DNA of 64,000 nt from Pseudonocardia humida (GCF_023898865.1 NZ_JAGSOV010000037.1:62001-126000); one strand, 5' to 3'; shown: positions 1 to 8,759, numbered from the stretch's first letter. The notes: a model not told the origin generated them from the letters alone. Numbers and translations: made by a program.

Positions 1-259
1 CCGGTCCGGGGTCGGGGGCGCGCAGGAAGTCGGCCGCCACGGCCAGCGGGTCGGGGGCGACGCCCGGCGCCGCGTCCTCGACGGCCGCCAGCCCGGCGCG
101 CGCCATCAGGGCCATCAGCAGGCCGCCGTGCGCCTTCGGCCCGACCGTCCAGTGGCGGCCCAGCTCGGCCGAGTAGCGCCCGTCGCCGAGCGGCTGCAGC
201 GCGACGGCGGCCCGGAACGGCGCCGCGGGCGGGTCGTCCACCCGCGCTTCGGTGGTCAT
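1..259 (-). CDS. Thioesterase family protein (C-terminal part outside window)
   Basis: Starts at an ATG and runs off the left edge, so only about the first 86 residues are visible. The segment WTVGPKAHGGLLMALMAR resembles the N-terminal half of hotdog-fold acyl-CoA thioesterases of the TesB-like type, which hydrolyse acyl-CoA. The active-site half is missing here, so substrate cannot be judged. It lies 71 bp downstream of the isomerase-like gene on the same strand and may share its transcript. Confidence 0.6.
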   Translation of the reverse strand, partial: MTTEARVDDPPAAPFRAAVALQPLGDGRYSAELGRHWTVGPKAHGGLLMALMARAGLAAVEDAAPGVAPDPLAVAADFLRAPDPGP

Positions 260-330
260 GCCACAGGGGTATCACCGTGCCGGGCGCCTGCGGAACCGGG
301 TGTGATCCGCGTCGCCGTCAGGGCTGACCG

Positions 331-1161
331 CTACCGGGCTGGCTCGACGACGCGGGGGCGCGCCTGGCGGGTGCCGGTGGGCTGCAGGTGCAGGCGGGCG
401 AACAGCAGCGACTCGGCCAGCAGGGCGGCGCGCTCGTAGCGCGTGCGGCAGCGGCGGGTGCTGATCTCGAGCACGACGACGCCGTCGAAGTCGCTGTCGG
501 CGATGCGCTGGCACACCTCCGCGCACGGCTGCGAGCCCCGCCCCGGCACGAGGTGCTCGTCGCGCGGGGCGCCGCTGCCGTCGGTCAGGTGCAGGTGCTT
601 GAGGGCCGGGCCCATCCGGTCGAGCATGGCCAGCGCGTCGACGCCGGAGGCGGCGGTGTGGGAGAGGTCGAGGGTGTAGTGCCGGTGGCCGACCTCGGTG
701 GGGTCGAAGCCGGGCGCGTACGGGACGCTGCGCACGCCCGCCCGGCTGACCGGGAACATGTTCTCCACGGCCAGCGCGACGCCCGCCGCCTCCCCCGCGC
801 GGGCCACCTCGTCGGCGAACAGACCGGCGTAGCGGCGCTGCCAGCGGAACGGCGGGTGCAGCACGACGGTGCTCGCACCCCACTCCGCGGCGGCGGTCAC
901 CGAGCGGCGGATGCGGCCGATCGGGTCGCTGCCCCACACGCGCTGGGTGACGGCGAGGCAGGGCGCGTGCACGGCCAGCACGGGCACGCCGTACTGCCTG
1001 GAGAGCCGCGAGACGGCCGCGACGTCCTGGCTGACCGGGTCGTTCCAGACCATCAGCTCGACGCCGTCGTAGCCCAGCTCCGCAGCCAGCTCGAACGCGG
1101 CCGGGGTGGGCTCGGGGTACACCGATGCCGTCGACAGCGCGACGGGTGGTCCCGACGGCAT
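331..1161 (-). CDS. Sugar phosphate isomerase/epimerase-like TIM barrel
   Basis: 276 residues, the usual length for the xylose-isomerase-like barrel family. Candidate metal ligands lie in the expected order: VEN near residue 132, LDLSH near 164, LKHLHLTDG near 188 and VVLEIS near 230. Members act on sugars or inositol derivatives or are endonuclease IV relatives, and this substrate is unknown. The ATG has a GGAGGAG ribosome site 5 bases ahead. The gene follows the proline-rich membrane protein by 16 bp, so the two are probably co-transcribed. Confidence 0.75.
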   Translation of the reverse strand: MPSGPPVALSTASVYPEPTPAAFELAAELGYDGVELMVWNDPVSQDVAAVSRLSRQYGVPVLAVHAPCLAVTQRVWGSDPIGRIRRSVTAAAEWGASTVVLHPPFRWQRRYAGLFADEVARAGEAAGVALAVENMFPVSRAGVRSVPYAPGFDPTEVGHRHYTLDLSHTAASGVDALAMLDRMGPALKHLHLTDGSGAPRDEHLVPGRGSQPCAEVCQRIADSDFDGVVVLEISTRRCRTRYERAALLAESLLFARLHLQPTGTRQARPRVVEPAR

Positions 1162-1177
1162 GGCATCTCCTCCCCGG

Positions 1178-2761
1178 CTATCTCCCCAGCAGGACCAGCA
1201 CGGCCGGCGACACGGTCAGCAGGACGCCCACCAGGATCGCGGCGACCGTGGTGCGGAGGTCGCTGTTGCGCAGCAGGGTCCGCACGACGACGACCAGACC
1301 CGCGGTGACCAGGATAGCCGCCGCGATGGCCACGACGAGCAGGCTGCTCCACAGGTACCGGAAGCCCACCCAGAGAGCGGCGCCGCCGATCGCCCCGACG
1401 ACCCACTGGGCCAGCACCGGCGCCCACGACTGCGCGGTGCCCTCGCCCTCGGCGACCTCGTCGTCGGCGTCGGCCGGGTCGGCGTCGGAGTCGGTGCGGG
1501 TGCCCGCCGGGCGGTCGGCGCCCGCCTCGGCCGGACCGAGGCCTGCGGGGTGGCCGTCGTCGTCGAAGTCGTCGAAGTCCATCGGGGCGGCGGCCTCGGT
1601 CGGCGGGCCGGCGTCGACGGCGGGGGCACCGGGCGGGCGGTCCTGACCGGTGCGGGCGCGGTGCCAGTCCTCGGCGCCCGCGGGCGCCGCGCCCACGGCG
1701 GTGGCCGGGCCGCCGTCGTCGACGGGTGCGCGGGCGCCGCGGTCGGCGGCCTGCACGCGGCTGGTGGCCTCGGACTGGCGCAGCGCCTCGAGCCGCTGGT
1801 GGTCGATCGGACCGGTGAGGTTGGGGTCGGCGCCGGGACGGCCGTACCCCGGCACCTCGAACGGCGGCCGCCCGTTGGGCTGCCCGTTCGGCCCGGCCGA
1901 CGGCGGCCCGAACAGCGGCGCCGGCAGCGCCGACGCGGCCAGCGGGGCCCCGCCCGCGTGCGGGGCGGACGCGTGCGGCGGGCCCGCGGGTCGCGCCTGC
2001 TCCGCCACCTGCGGGAACGCGCGCTGCGGCGGCTGCTCGCGGGGACCGAACTGCTGCGGGCCGCGCTGGCCCCCCGGCGGCTCCGCCGGGCCCTGGCGGT
2101 CGCGCCCGGCACCGGGACGGCCCTGGGCGTCCCACGCCGCACCGGCCTGGTCGGGGCGGTGCTGGTCGGTCCGGGACTGCTCCATGCGGGGCTGGTCGGG
2201 CTGGCCCGCCGGGTCCCACCCGGGGGCGGGGCGGTCGCGCGGCGGCTCGGGGCGGAAGGCGTCGGACCGGAATGCGCTGGTCGCGTCCTGATCGCGCTCG
2301 GGCTCGCGGCGCGGCGGGCCGCCCCACTGGCCGGGACCGCCGCGGCCGGCCCCGTTGGCCGAGCCGTTCGCCGAGCCGTTGGTGGCGCCGTTGGGCGAGC
2401 CGTTCCCCGGGCCGCCGGGGAAGTCGACGGCGGGCGACTGGTACTGGTGGGGCAGGGCTCCGGGAGGGCGCGGTCCGGACTCCCGGGCCCCGGCCGGTCC
2501 GGCCAGCGAGGCGGGGGGCGGCCCGGACGGGCGCTCGGGCTGCGGCGACCGGGCCGAGGGCCAGGCGCCCGACCCGCCGGGCGGGTCGGCGCCGTTGGAT
2601 CCGTTGGACTGGGGAGCACCGGGGGCGCCCGCGTCGTCCGAGACGTCGTCGGGGTCCCGACGACGGCGCCGACGGCCGGTCGACGTCGCGTCACTGCCGC
2701 CGTGCTGGGCGAGCAGCTCGGCGACGGTCCGCTGGCGGGGCTGGTCGGTCTCGGAACTCAT
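1178..2761 (-). CDS. Proline/glycine-rich protein with C-terminal membrane segments
   Basis: 527 residues from the ATG beginning MSSETDQ; the open frame extends further upstream but that part looks like non-coding composition. Residues 1 to about 430 are low-complexity (Pro, Gly, Asn, Arg, Gln), with an RRRRRR run near residue 31. The last 85 or so residues form three or four hydrophobic helices, for example WSSLLVVAIAAAILVTAGL. This suggests a membrane anchor with a long disordered cytoplasmic part. No catalytic motif is seen and no function is assigned. Confidence 0.7.
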   Translation of the reverse strand: MSSETDQPRQRTVAELLAQHGGSDATSTGRRRRRRDPDDVSDDAGAPGAPQSNGSNGADPPGGSGAWPSARSPQPERPSGPPPASLAGPAGARESGPRPPGALPHQYQSPAVDFPGGPGNGSPNGATNGSANGSANGAGRGGPGQWGGPPRREPERDQDATSAFRSDAFRPEPPRDRPAPGWDPAGQPDQPRMEQSRTDQHRPDQAGAAWDAQGRPGAGRDRQGPAEPPGGQRGPQQFGPREQPPQRAFPQVAEQARPAGPPHASAPHAGGAPLAASALPAPLFGPPSAGPNGQPNGRPPFEVPGYGRPGADPNLTGPIDHQRLEALRQSEATSRVQAADRGARAPVDDGGPATAVGAAPAGAEDWHRARTGQDRPPGAPAVDAGPPTEAAAPMDFDDFDDDGHPAGLGPAEAGADRPAGTRTDSDADPADADDEVAEGEGTAQSWAPVLAQWVVGAIGGAALWVGFRYLWSSLLVVAIAAAILVTAGLVVVVRTLLRNSDLRTTVAAILVGVLLTVSPAVLVLLGR

Positions 2762-3206
2762 CGCGTACACCGTGCCCCGAAGCGCGTCAAGCGTCCAAGC
2801 CCGCACGGCGCGTCCTGCGCCGAGCGGTCGGTTCCGGAACCGAGGATGGCGCGACGCCCGCCCGGCCCGACCGGGCGGGCGGCGGGGACGGGGGTCTCGA
2901 GCGGGGAGCGGTCCACGACGTCGAGCACACGAGTGCGCACGGGAGCAGGCTACTGCCTGGTCGTGATGCGGCCGTGACCGAACCCGCCACCAAGCGTAGA
3001 GCACTACTACTCACAGCGACATCCCCAGGCCCGGCACACCACCCGGACGCCGGAACACACGCTCTCAGGTTCGCGCAACCGACGTCCGGGGCCGATCACT
3101 GTGCGAGCTGCCCGGATGCCCACACCGCTGTCCACACCTTGGGGATGGTTGCTCAGCCGCGGTGTCGTGTTCCCGCCACCCAGGGCGATCGGGGCAGACT
3201 GCGCCC
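2762..3206. other. Divergent intergenic region without a gene
   Basis: 445 bp between two divergent starts. Composition is slightly less GC-rich than the flanks, with a patch around 2995-3030. Open frames here lack coding character. It should hold promoters for both neighbours, but I cannot name convincing -10/-35 pairs. Confidence 0.5.
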
Positions 3207-3641
3207 ATGAGATTCCGGACCACTGTGGAGCTCAGCAGGAAGACCGCCACCGGCATCGAAGTGCCCGATGCGGTCGTGACCGGGCTCGGCGGCAAGCGCG
3301 TCCCCGTCCGCGTCACGATCAACGGCCGCACCTACCGGTCCACCGTGGCCGTGATGGGCGGGCGGTACCTGCTGCCGGTCTCCGCCGAGGTGCGCGCGGC
3401 CGCCGGTGTCGCCGCGGGCGACGAGATCGAGGTCGAGGTGGAGGTGGACACCGAACCGCGGGTGGTGGAGGTGCCCGCGGACCTCGCCGCCGCGCTCGCC
3501 GAGGTGCCCGCGGCGCAGGCCGCGTTCGCCGCGCTCTCCTACAGCAACCAGCGCCGGCACGTGCTGTCGGTCGAGGGCGCGAAGGCGGCCGACACCCGGG
3601 CGCGGCGGATCGCGAAGGTCGTGGCCGAGGTCTCGCCCTGA
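3207..3641 (+). CDS. DUF1905/YdeI-type (OmpD-associated) protein
   Basis: 144 residues from ATG (MRFRTTVEL); 15 further codons upstream are open but unlikely to be used. The first 95 residues match the DUF1905 beta-barrel pattern (VPVRVTINGRTYRSTVAVMG and GDEIEVEVEVDTEP). The C-terminal part (FAALSYSNQRRHVLSVEGAK, then TRARRIAKVV) matches the YdeI/OmpD-associated helical domain. The biochemical role of the family is not established. It is a lone gene. Confidence 0.8.
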   Translation: MRFRTTVELSRKTATGIEVPDAVVTGLGGKRVPVRVTINGRTYRSTVAVMGGRYLLPVSAEVRAAAGVAAGDEIEVEVEVDTEPRVVEVPADLAAALAEVPAAQAAFAALSYSNQRRHVLSVEGAKAADTRARRIAKVVAEVSP

Positions 3642-3727
3642 TCCCAGGTCGACCGCGGGAAGCGGTCGATGTCGTCGACGACCCGGTCGCGCAGCGCGAC
3701 ATGCCACGGGCCGGCCGGGCTGACCGC

Positions 3728-4228
3728 TCACCCCCGCCGAAAGTCCATGGTGAAGTTCGTGACCCACGTCCGGGCGCCGTCGGTGGAGAACGCCTGGGCC
3801 CAGCTGGCCGCGTCCCCACCGCCGTCGTCCCAGCGGAAGTGCACGTCGACGTCGGTGCCCGCGACGCGGTCGCGGCCGTGGAAGTCGCCGCGGGTGCCGT
3901 CGAACCGGCCCTCCAGCGGCGGGTCGAGGTGCCCCGGATCGCCGGTCGACGCCCACCAGATGCGCCAGGTCCGGGTGCGGGGGTCGAACAGCCGCAGCGT
4001 CATGCCGTCGAACGGGCCGCCGGACGGGCCGGTGGGCCCGTGGCAGACCTCGTGGTTGCCCAGGCCGGCCAGGACGGGCCGGACCTCCGCGGTCAGGTCG
4101 AAGTCGACCCAGGGCGACGCCGGGTCGAAGACGTCGCTCAGCCGCCGGGCGGCGATGCGCCAGGAACCGTGCAGGAAGTCGAAGTCCGCCCGGCCGTCGC
4201 CGACGGGAGGGACTGGGGAGGTCGTCAC
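3728..4228 (-). CDS. DUF1579-like protein
   Basis: 166 residues from GTG. FDFLHGSWRIAARRL at the N terminus, DGMTLRLFDPRTRTWRIWWA and ARTWVTNFTMDFRRG are typical of small beta-rich DUF1579-like proteins, which have no known enzymatic role. GTG is favoured because a -10-like TAGCGT lies 7 bases ahead, as for other leaderless genes in this window. An operator-like palindrome at 4253-4269 falls where a repressor would block that promoter. Confidence 0.65.
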   Translation of the reverse strand: MTTSPVPPVGDGRADFDFLHGSWRIAARRLSDVFDPASPWVDFDLTAEVRPVLAGLGNHEVCHGPTGPSGGPFDGMTLRLFDPRTRTWRIWWASTGDPGHLDPPLEGRFDGTRGDFHGRDRVAGTDVDVHFRWDDGGGDAASWAQAFSTDGARTWVTNFTMDFRRG

Positions 4229-4235
4229 CCGACGC

Positions 4236-4241
4236 ACGCTA
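4236..4241 (-). promoter_or_regulatory. -10 box of the DUF1579-like gene
   Basis: TAGCGT on the minus strand ends 7 bases before the GTG at 4228. No ribosome site fits in the gap, so transcript and protein probably start together. Confidence 0.4.
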
Positions 4242-4252
4242 GGAGCACCCCA

Positions 4253-4269
4253 CTGACACCTGCTGTCAG
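4253..4269. promoter_or_regulatory. Operator-like palindrome CTGACA-n5-TGTCAG
   Basis: Perfect 6-bp arms with a 5-base spacer (CCTGC), lying just upstream of the -10 box at 4236 and so covering the spacer/-35 area of the DUF1579-like gene. From memory, sites of this form accompany YafY/WYL-type regulators in actinobacteria; no such gene is in the window. Confidence 0.4.
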
Positions 4270-4296
4270 CGGAGCGCCCGTCCGTCCCGTCCCGGA

Positions 4297-4351
4297 GTTC
4301 AGGAAAGCCACGATGCCGTCCTGTGGGGGCAGCATCGTGGCTTTCCTGAAC
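4297..4351. repeat. Palindromic element, family A copy 1
   Basis: Perfect 20-bp arms GTTCAGGAAAGCCACGATGC and its complement around a 15-base loop. It lies between the wrbA-like gene and the DUF1579-like gene, both minus strand. No T-run follows, so a simple intrinsic terminator is not the obvious reading. Confidence 0.9.
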
Positions 4352-4410
4352 CGCGCCGGTGCGGGGCCGGTACCGGTGCGGGGGGTGCCGGGGGGTGCGG
4401 GGGCGGGGCG

Positions 4411-5028
4411 TCAGGCCGCGGCGAGACCGGTCTTGAGGGCCTGCGCGACCTGCACCGCGCGCCGGGCCTGGAACGCGACGGCGTCCAGCTCGACCTGGCC
4501 GGGCGGCGTCGTGCCGTTGTTGGACGTGTGGCTGCTGCCGTAGGGGTTGCCCGCCTGGAACTGGATCGGGTCGGCGTAGCCGGGCGGCACGATGAGGCAG
4601 CCCCAGTGGTAGAAGGTGTTGTTCAGGGCGGTGATGGTGGTCTCCTGGCCGCCGTGCGCGGTGGCCGCCGAGGTGAACGACGTGGCCGCCTTGTTGACCA
4701 GCTTGCCCTCGCCCCACAGCGGACCGGTGGTGTCCAGGAACTGCTTGAGCTGGGCCGCGGGCAGGCCGAAGCGGGTCGGCGCGCCGACGACCAGCAGGTC
4801 GGCCCACTCCAGGTCGTCCAGGGTCGCCTCGGGGACGTCCTGGGTCTGGGCGGCGTGCGCGGCCCACCCCTCGTTGCCGGCGATGGCCTGCTCGGGGGCC
4901 AGCTCGCGCACCTTGCGCAGCCGCACCTCCGAGCCGGCGTGCTCGGCCGCCTTCGCGGCGGCCTGGGCCATCGCGTACACGCTGCCGGTGGCCGAGTAGT
5001 AGATGACCGCTGTTCGCAGGTCCGTCAC
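4411..5028 (-). CDS. WrbA-like NAD(P)H:quinone oxidoreductase
   Basis: 205 residues. Flavodoxin fold with the FMN phosphate loop YYSATGSVYAMA near residue 8, VVGAPTRFGLPAAQLKQFLD near 80 and the FYHWGCLIVPPGYA region near 142. These match the WrbA family, which reduces quinones by two electrons using FMN and NAD(P)H and limits redox cycling. The GTG start has GGAGG 7 bases ahead. A palindrome at 5048-5067 overlaps the promoter region, suggesting repression by a MarR-type regulator. Confidence 0.85.
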   Translation of the reverse strand: MTDLRTAVIYYSATGSVYAMAQAAAKAAEHAGSEVRLRKVRELAPEQAIAGNEGWAAHAAQTQDVPEATLDDLEWADLLVVGAPTRFGLPAAQLKQFLDTTGPLWGEGKLVNKAATSFTSAATAHGGQETTITALNNTFYHWGCLIVPPGYADPIQFQAGNPYGSSHTSNNGTTPPGQVELDAVAFQARRAVQVAQALKTGLAAA

Positions 5029-5047
5029 GGACGTGCCTCCACGAGTA

Positions 5048-5067
5048 GTAGTTGTTGCCTCAACTAC
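5048..5067. promoter_or_regulatory. MarR-type operator candidate upstream of wrbA-like gene
   Basis: GTAGTTG-n6-CAACTAC, arms of 7 bp, 19 bp upstream of the GTG. A further CGAGTAGT/ACTACTCG pairing (5042-5070) overlaps it. The TTG..CAA half-sites resemble the site next to the MarR gene near 10.2 kb. Confidence 0.5.
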
Positions 5068-5215
5068 TCGGGTACCCCTCCCCCCGCCCGCCAACCCGCA
5101 TGGGACGTCGGTCACCCCACGGCGCGGTGGACCCGGCTCGGGTCGACCTCACAGCCCTCTGCGAACCGAGCGAGGCCCGTTCCGGAAGCGCTCGATCCGC
5201 CCCCGAGGCCGAGGG

Positions 5216-5902
5216 CTACGACTCGAACTTGTAGCCCAGCCCTCGCACCGTCACCAGGTGCTGGGGTGCCCCCGGGTCGGTCTCGACCTTGGCCCGCAGC
5301 CGCTTGACGTGCACGTCCAGGGTCTTGGTGTCGCCGACGTAGTCGGCGCCCCAGACCCGGTCGATCAGCTGGCCGCGGGTCAGCACCCGGCCGACGTTGC
5401 GCAACAGGTACTCCAGCAGGTCGAACTCCTTGAGCGGCAGCGCCACCGTCGACCCGTTCACCGAGACGACGTGCCGCTCCACGTCCATCCGGACCGGGCC
5501 CGCCTCCAGCACGCCGGACGGGACGTCGGCGTCGGCGGCGTCGCCGCCCCGGCGCAGCACGGCGCGCACGCGGGCGATCAGCTCGCGGGCCGAGTACGGC
5601 TTGGTGACGTAGTCGTCGGCGCCCAGTTCCAGGCCGACCACCTTGTCGATCTCGCTGTCCCGGGCCGTCACCATGATCACCGGGACGGCCGAGCGGGCGC
5701 GCAGAGCCTTGCAGACGTCGGTGCCGCTCATGCCGGGCAGCATCAGGTCGAGCAGCACGATGTCGGCGCCGTTGCGGTCGAACTCCTCCAGCGCGTCCTG
5801 ACCGGTGACCGCGATGGCGGTGGTGAAACCCTCCTTGCGCAGCAGGAAGGCGAGTGGGTCGGCGAAGGACTCCTCGTCCTCGACGATCAACACCCTGGTC
5901 AT
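5216..5902 (-). CDS. regX3: Response regulator RegX3
   Basis: 228 residues, OmpR/PhoB type. Receiver domain with acidic pocket EDEE, phospho-acceptor Asp in LLDLMLPGMSG near residue 52 and VTKPYS near 101. The C-terminal winged helix carries TLDVHVKRLRAKVE and ends VRGLGYKFE. Known homologues work with SenX3 in the phosphate-starvation response. The ATG has GGAGG 5 bases ahead and follows senX3 by 13 bp, so the two genes are one transcript. Confidence 0.92.
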   Translation of the reverse strand: MTRVLIVEDEESFADPLAFLLRKEGFTTAIAVTGQDALEEFDRNGADIVLLDLMLPGMSGTDVCKALRARSAVPVIMVTARDSEIDKVVGLELGADDYVTKPYSARELIARVRAVLRRGGDAADADVPSGVLEAGPVRMDVERHVVSVNGSTVALPLKEFDLLEYLLRNVGRVLTRGQLIDRVWGADYVGDTKTLDVHVKRLRAKVETDPGAPQHLVTVRGLGYKFES

Positions 5903-5915
5903 CGGATCCTCCAGG

Positions 5916-7178
5916 TCACCCGACGCGGTCGGGGAGGTCGGCCGGCCGGCGGGTCGCGCCGGTCGGGACGGGGGGCGGGGGCGGCGCTGCCTCCGGTCGT
6001 GGCTGGTCGTCGGCGCCGGCGGGGGCCGCGTCGGGATCGGGGAGCGGTCGGCGGTCGGCGGCGCGGACCGGTAGCCGCATGGTGAACGTGGACCCGGTGC
6101 CCGGGCTGCTCCACAGGCCGACCTCGCCGCCGTGGTTGGCCAACACGTGCTTGACGATCGCCAGGCCGAGGCCGGTGCCGCCGGTGGCGCGGGAGCGGGC
6201 CGGGTCGACCCGGAAGAAGCGCTCGAAGACCCGCTGCTGGTGCTCGGGGGCGATCCCGATGCCGCGGTCGGTCACCGAGATCTCCGCCCACTGCCCGGAG
6301 CGGCGCCGCGACACCGACACCGTCGCCTCGGCCGGGGAGTAGGCGATCGCGTTCTCCACCAGGTTCGACAGGGCGGTGACCAGCAGCGTCTCGTCGCCGT
6401 CGACCTCGATGCCCAGCGGCCGGTCGACGACGATCTCGATGCGGGCCGACTCCGCGGTCACCTTGGACCGGGCCAGCGCGGCGTCCACGACGTCGTCCAG
6501 GCTCACCGCGCACATCTCCGGCAGCCGCTCGGCGCCGGTCAGCCGGGACAGCGCGATCAGCTCGGTGACCAGGTTGCCCAGCCGGGCCGCCTCGCTGACG
6601 ATCTTCGTGCCGAACCGGCGCACCGCGTCGGGGTCGTCCGCGGCATCCAGCACGGCCTCGGCCAGCACTCCCATCGCCCCGACCGGAGTCTTCAGCTCGT
6701 GGCTGACGTTGGCCACGAAGTCGCGGCGGGTGGCCTCCAGGCGCACCACCTCGGAGGTGTCGCTGGCCTCCACCAGGCCGAACCCGTCGACCAGCGGGCG
6801 CACGTTGGCCAGCACGGCCGCGGGCGGGCGGGCCCGCCCGCGCAGCGGCGACAGGTCGACGGCCACCGGGGCGCCGGTCTGCAGCATCGTCTGCAGGGCC
6901 GCGACGGCGCGGGCGTCGACCCGCCCGTCGCGGACGACTCCGAGCTGGGCGGCCTGGGCGTTGTGCAGCACGACCTCGCCCGCCCGGTCGAGCACCGCCA
7001 TGCCCACCTCGGCCGCCCGGAACGCCCGCTGCAGCAGGTCGGCGTCCGGCGGCGGCTCCGGGGCCGGGAGCGCGCCCCCGGCGGGCGGCGGCACCCGCCG
7101 CCGCGCGACCGCGACCCCGATCGCCACTCCGACGACGAGCGCCACGGCCGCGATCACCACGGTCGCCGGCACGGTCAC
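5916..7178 (-). CDS. senX3: Sensor histidine kinase SenX3
   Basis: 420 residues. One clear N-terminal membrane helix (residues 3-25), a PAS-like region (about 50-150), phospho-acceptor His in NVSHELKTPVGAMG near 160, N-box NLVENAIAYSP, G1 DRGIGIA and G2 GGTGLGLAIVKH. It ends in a proline-rich tail of about 45 residues. It would phosphorylate RegX3, encoded directly downstream. The GTG start has no ribosome site; TATATT lies 6 bases ahead, so the mRNA is probably leaderless. Confidence 0.92.
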   Translation of the reverse strand: MTVPATVVIAAVALVVGVAIGVAVARRRVPPPAGGALPAPEPPPDADLLQRAFRAAEVGMAVLDRAGEVVLHNAQAAQLGVVRDGRVDARAVAALQTMLQTGAPVAVDLSPLRGRARPPAAVLANVRPLVDGFGLVEASDTSEVVRLEATRRDFVANVSHELKTPVGAMGVLAEAVLDAADDPDAVRRFGTKIVSEAARLGNLVTELIALSRLTGAERLPEMCAVSLDDVVDAALARSKVTAESARIEIVVDRPLGIEVDGDETLLVTALSNLVENAIAYSPAEATVSVSRRRSGQWAEISVTDRGIGIAPEHQQRVFERFFRVDPARSRATGGTGLGLAIVKHVLANHGGEVGLWSSPGTGSTFTMRLPVRAADRRPLPDPDAAPAGADDQPRPEAAPPPPPVPTGATRRPADLPDRVG

Positions 7179-7184
7179 GACCGC

Positions 7185-7190
7185 AATATA
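7185..7190 (-). promoter_or_regulatory. -10 box of senX3-regX3
   Basis: TATATT on the minus strand, ending 6 bases before the GTG of senX3. It is the most A/T-rich hexamer in the neighbourhood. Confidence 0.55.
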
Positions 7191-7306
7191 GGCAGTCAGA
7201 CCGGTCCCGCGGCCAGCGTCAACGGCTGGTCGTGACGCTGCTGACGCCGCTCAGTGCGACATTTCCGCCGCCGTTCACGCCCCGTTCACCCGACCGGGTC
7301 CGCGCG

Positions 7307-8041
7307 TCAGCGGCCCTGCGCGGCGACGGCGGCGGCGGCGGTCTTCGCCGCCTCCGGGTCGAGGTAGGTGCCACCCGCCACGGTCGGGCGCAGCTCGTCG
7401 TCGAGCTCGTAGCGCAGCGGGATGCCGGTCGGGATGTTCAGCCCGACGATGTCGGAGTCGGAGACCCCGTCGAGGTGCTTCACCAGCGCGCGCAGCGAGT
7501 TGCCGTGCGCGGCCAGCAGCACGGTCTTCCCGGCGCGCAGGTCGGGGACCACCGCCGACTCCCAGTACGGCAGGAACCGGGCCACCACGTCGGCGAGGCA
7601 CTCGGTGGCCGGCACCTCGTCGAAGGCGTAGCGCGGGTCGCCGGACTGGTCGAACTCCGAGCCGCGCTCGATGGCGGGCGGCGGCTCGTCGTAGGAGCGG
7701 CGCCAGCGCATGAACTGCTCCTCGCCGAACTCGTCGAGCGTCTGCTTCTTGTCCTTGCCCTGCAGGGCGCCGTAGTGGCGCTCGTTGAGCCGCCAGTCGC
7801 GGCGGACCGGGATCCAGTGCCGGTCGGCGGCGTCCAGGGCCAGGTTGGCGGTGGAGATCGCCCGGCGCAGCAACGAGGTGTGCACGACGTCGGGCAGCAG
7901 GCCCGTCTCGCGCATGAGCTCGCCGCCGCGGCGAGCCTCCTGCTCACCGGTCTCGGAGAGCGGGACGTCCACCCAGCCGGTGAACAGGTTCTCCGCGTTC
8001 CACACGCTCTGGCCGTGCCGGAGAAGCACCAGTGTTCCCAT
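7307..8041 (-). CDS. gpmA: 2,3-bisphosphoglycerate-dependent phosphoglycerate mutase
   Basis: 244 residues. [18 protein letters not shown] carries the phospho-histidine near residue 8, [13 protein letters not shown] follows near 87 and [14 protein letters not shown] carries the second histidine near 182. It interconverts 3- and 2-phosphoglycerate in glycolysis. The order gpm, senX3, regX3 is the same as in Mycobacterium tuberculosis, which supports both annotations. The ATG is preceded by CAGAGT with a 7-base gap and no ribosome site. Confidence 0.93.
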   Translation of the reverse strand: MGTLVLLRHGQSVWNAENLFTGWVDVPLSETGEQEARRGGELMRETGLLPDVVHTSLLRRAISTANLALDAADRHWIPVRRDWRLNERHYGALQGKDKKQTLDEFGEEQFMRWRRSYDEPPPAIERGSEFDQSGDPRYAFDEVPATECLADVVARFLPYWESAVVPDLRAGKTVLLAAHGNSLRALVKHLDGVSDSDIVGLNIPTGIPLRYELDDELRPTVAGGTYLDPEAAKTAAAAVAAQGR

Positions 8042-8048
8042 GGCGGTC

Positions 8049-8054
8049 ACTCTG
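8049..8054 (-). promoter_or_regulatory. -10 box of gpmA
   Basis: CAGAGT on the minus strand, 7 bases before the ATG at 8041; leaderless arrangement. Confidence 0.4.
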
Positions 8055-8080
8055 CCAGGTGCGCGGGAGACCGGCCGGGG

Positions 8081-8659
8081 TCAGGGCCCGACGGTGAGGC
8101 TGCGCACCGCGGTGTCGAACAGCGGCTCGCCGTAGCCGTTCCAGTCCCCGGTCTCCCCGCGCGCGGTGACCGTCACGAGCCTGCCCCCGGTGACCGCGTA
8201 GACCTGCAGCTCCCGCCGGTCGAAGCCGGGGCCGAGGCCGTCGGGGACGGTGTCTCCGAACAGGTGCGCGGGGGTGCCGTCGGGCAGCGTGACGGGTTCG
8301 TCGAAGGCCGCCGGGCCGCGCGCGCCGAGCGTCGGGTGGAACGTGTCGACGGCGCGCCCCAGGTCGCCTGGCCAGTCGAGCACGCGCACCTCGATGGCCG
8401 GGGACGTCAGCCGGGCCAGCGGGTCGGGGACGGCGGGCGCGTCGAGGAACACGATCGCCGGACCGGGGTGGCTCGGGTCGCGCGTCCAGCCCGGCGGCAG
8501 GGCCAGCGCGAAGCGGCCCTGCGGGTCGCGGTAGTCGCCGGTGGCGGCGGCGGGCGCGGGCTCACCGGCCACGGCGACCGCGCAGCCGGTGAGGCCGAGC
8601 AGGGCCAGCAGCGCCACGAGCAGCGCGCCCGCCGCCCGCGGCCGGACGGAACCGGTCAT
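8081..8659 (-). CDS. Putative lipoprotein
   Basis: 192 residues. Signal peptide with hydrophobic core ALLVALLALLG and lipobox LTGC, giving a lipid-anchored Cys near residue 26. The mature part contains YRDPQGRFALALPPGW and ends with YAVTGGRLVTVTARG. It is a relative of the next gene upstream; both look like LpqN-type mycobacterial lipoproteins, a resemblance I judge from the GRF..LPPGW and C-terminal patterns only. Role unknown; extracytoplasmic. Confidence 0.7.
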   Translation of the reverse strand: MTGSVRPRAAGALLVALLALLGLTGCAVAVAGEPAPAAATGDYRDPQGRFALALPPGWTRDPSHPGPAIVFLDAPAVPDPLARLTSPAIEVRVLDWPGDLGRAVDTFHPTLGARGPAAFDEPVTLPDGTPAHLFGDTVPDGLGPGFDRRELQVYAVTGGRLVTVTARGETGDWNGYGEPLFDTAVRSLTVGP

Positions 8660-8759
8660 CCTCGCCCCCCGGGGATCGCGACCCGCCCGGGCGGCGGGTC
8701 GCGCGGAGTCTCGCAGCGCGAGCCCCGTCCGCGGGGCCGAACGGGGAAACCCGCCCGGG

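Noticed and set aside
1106..2977. Long open frame opposite the proline-rich membrane protein gene
   Set aside because: High GC keeps antisense frames open. The peptide is Gly/Arg/Val-rich without domain patterns, whereas the minus strand gives a coherent protein with membrane helices.
4297..4351. Reading all palindromes as intrinsic terminators
   Set aside because: Two lie inside coding sequence and one between divergent starts; none has a T-run. A terminator role for the convergent copies cannot be excluded.
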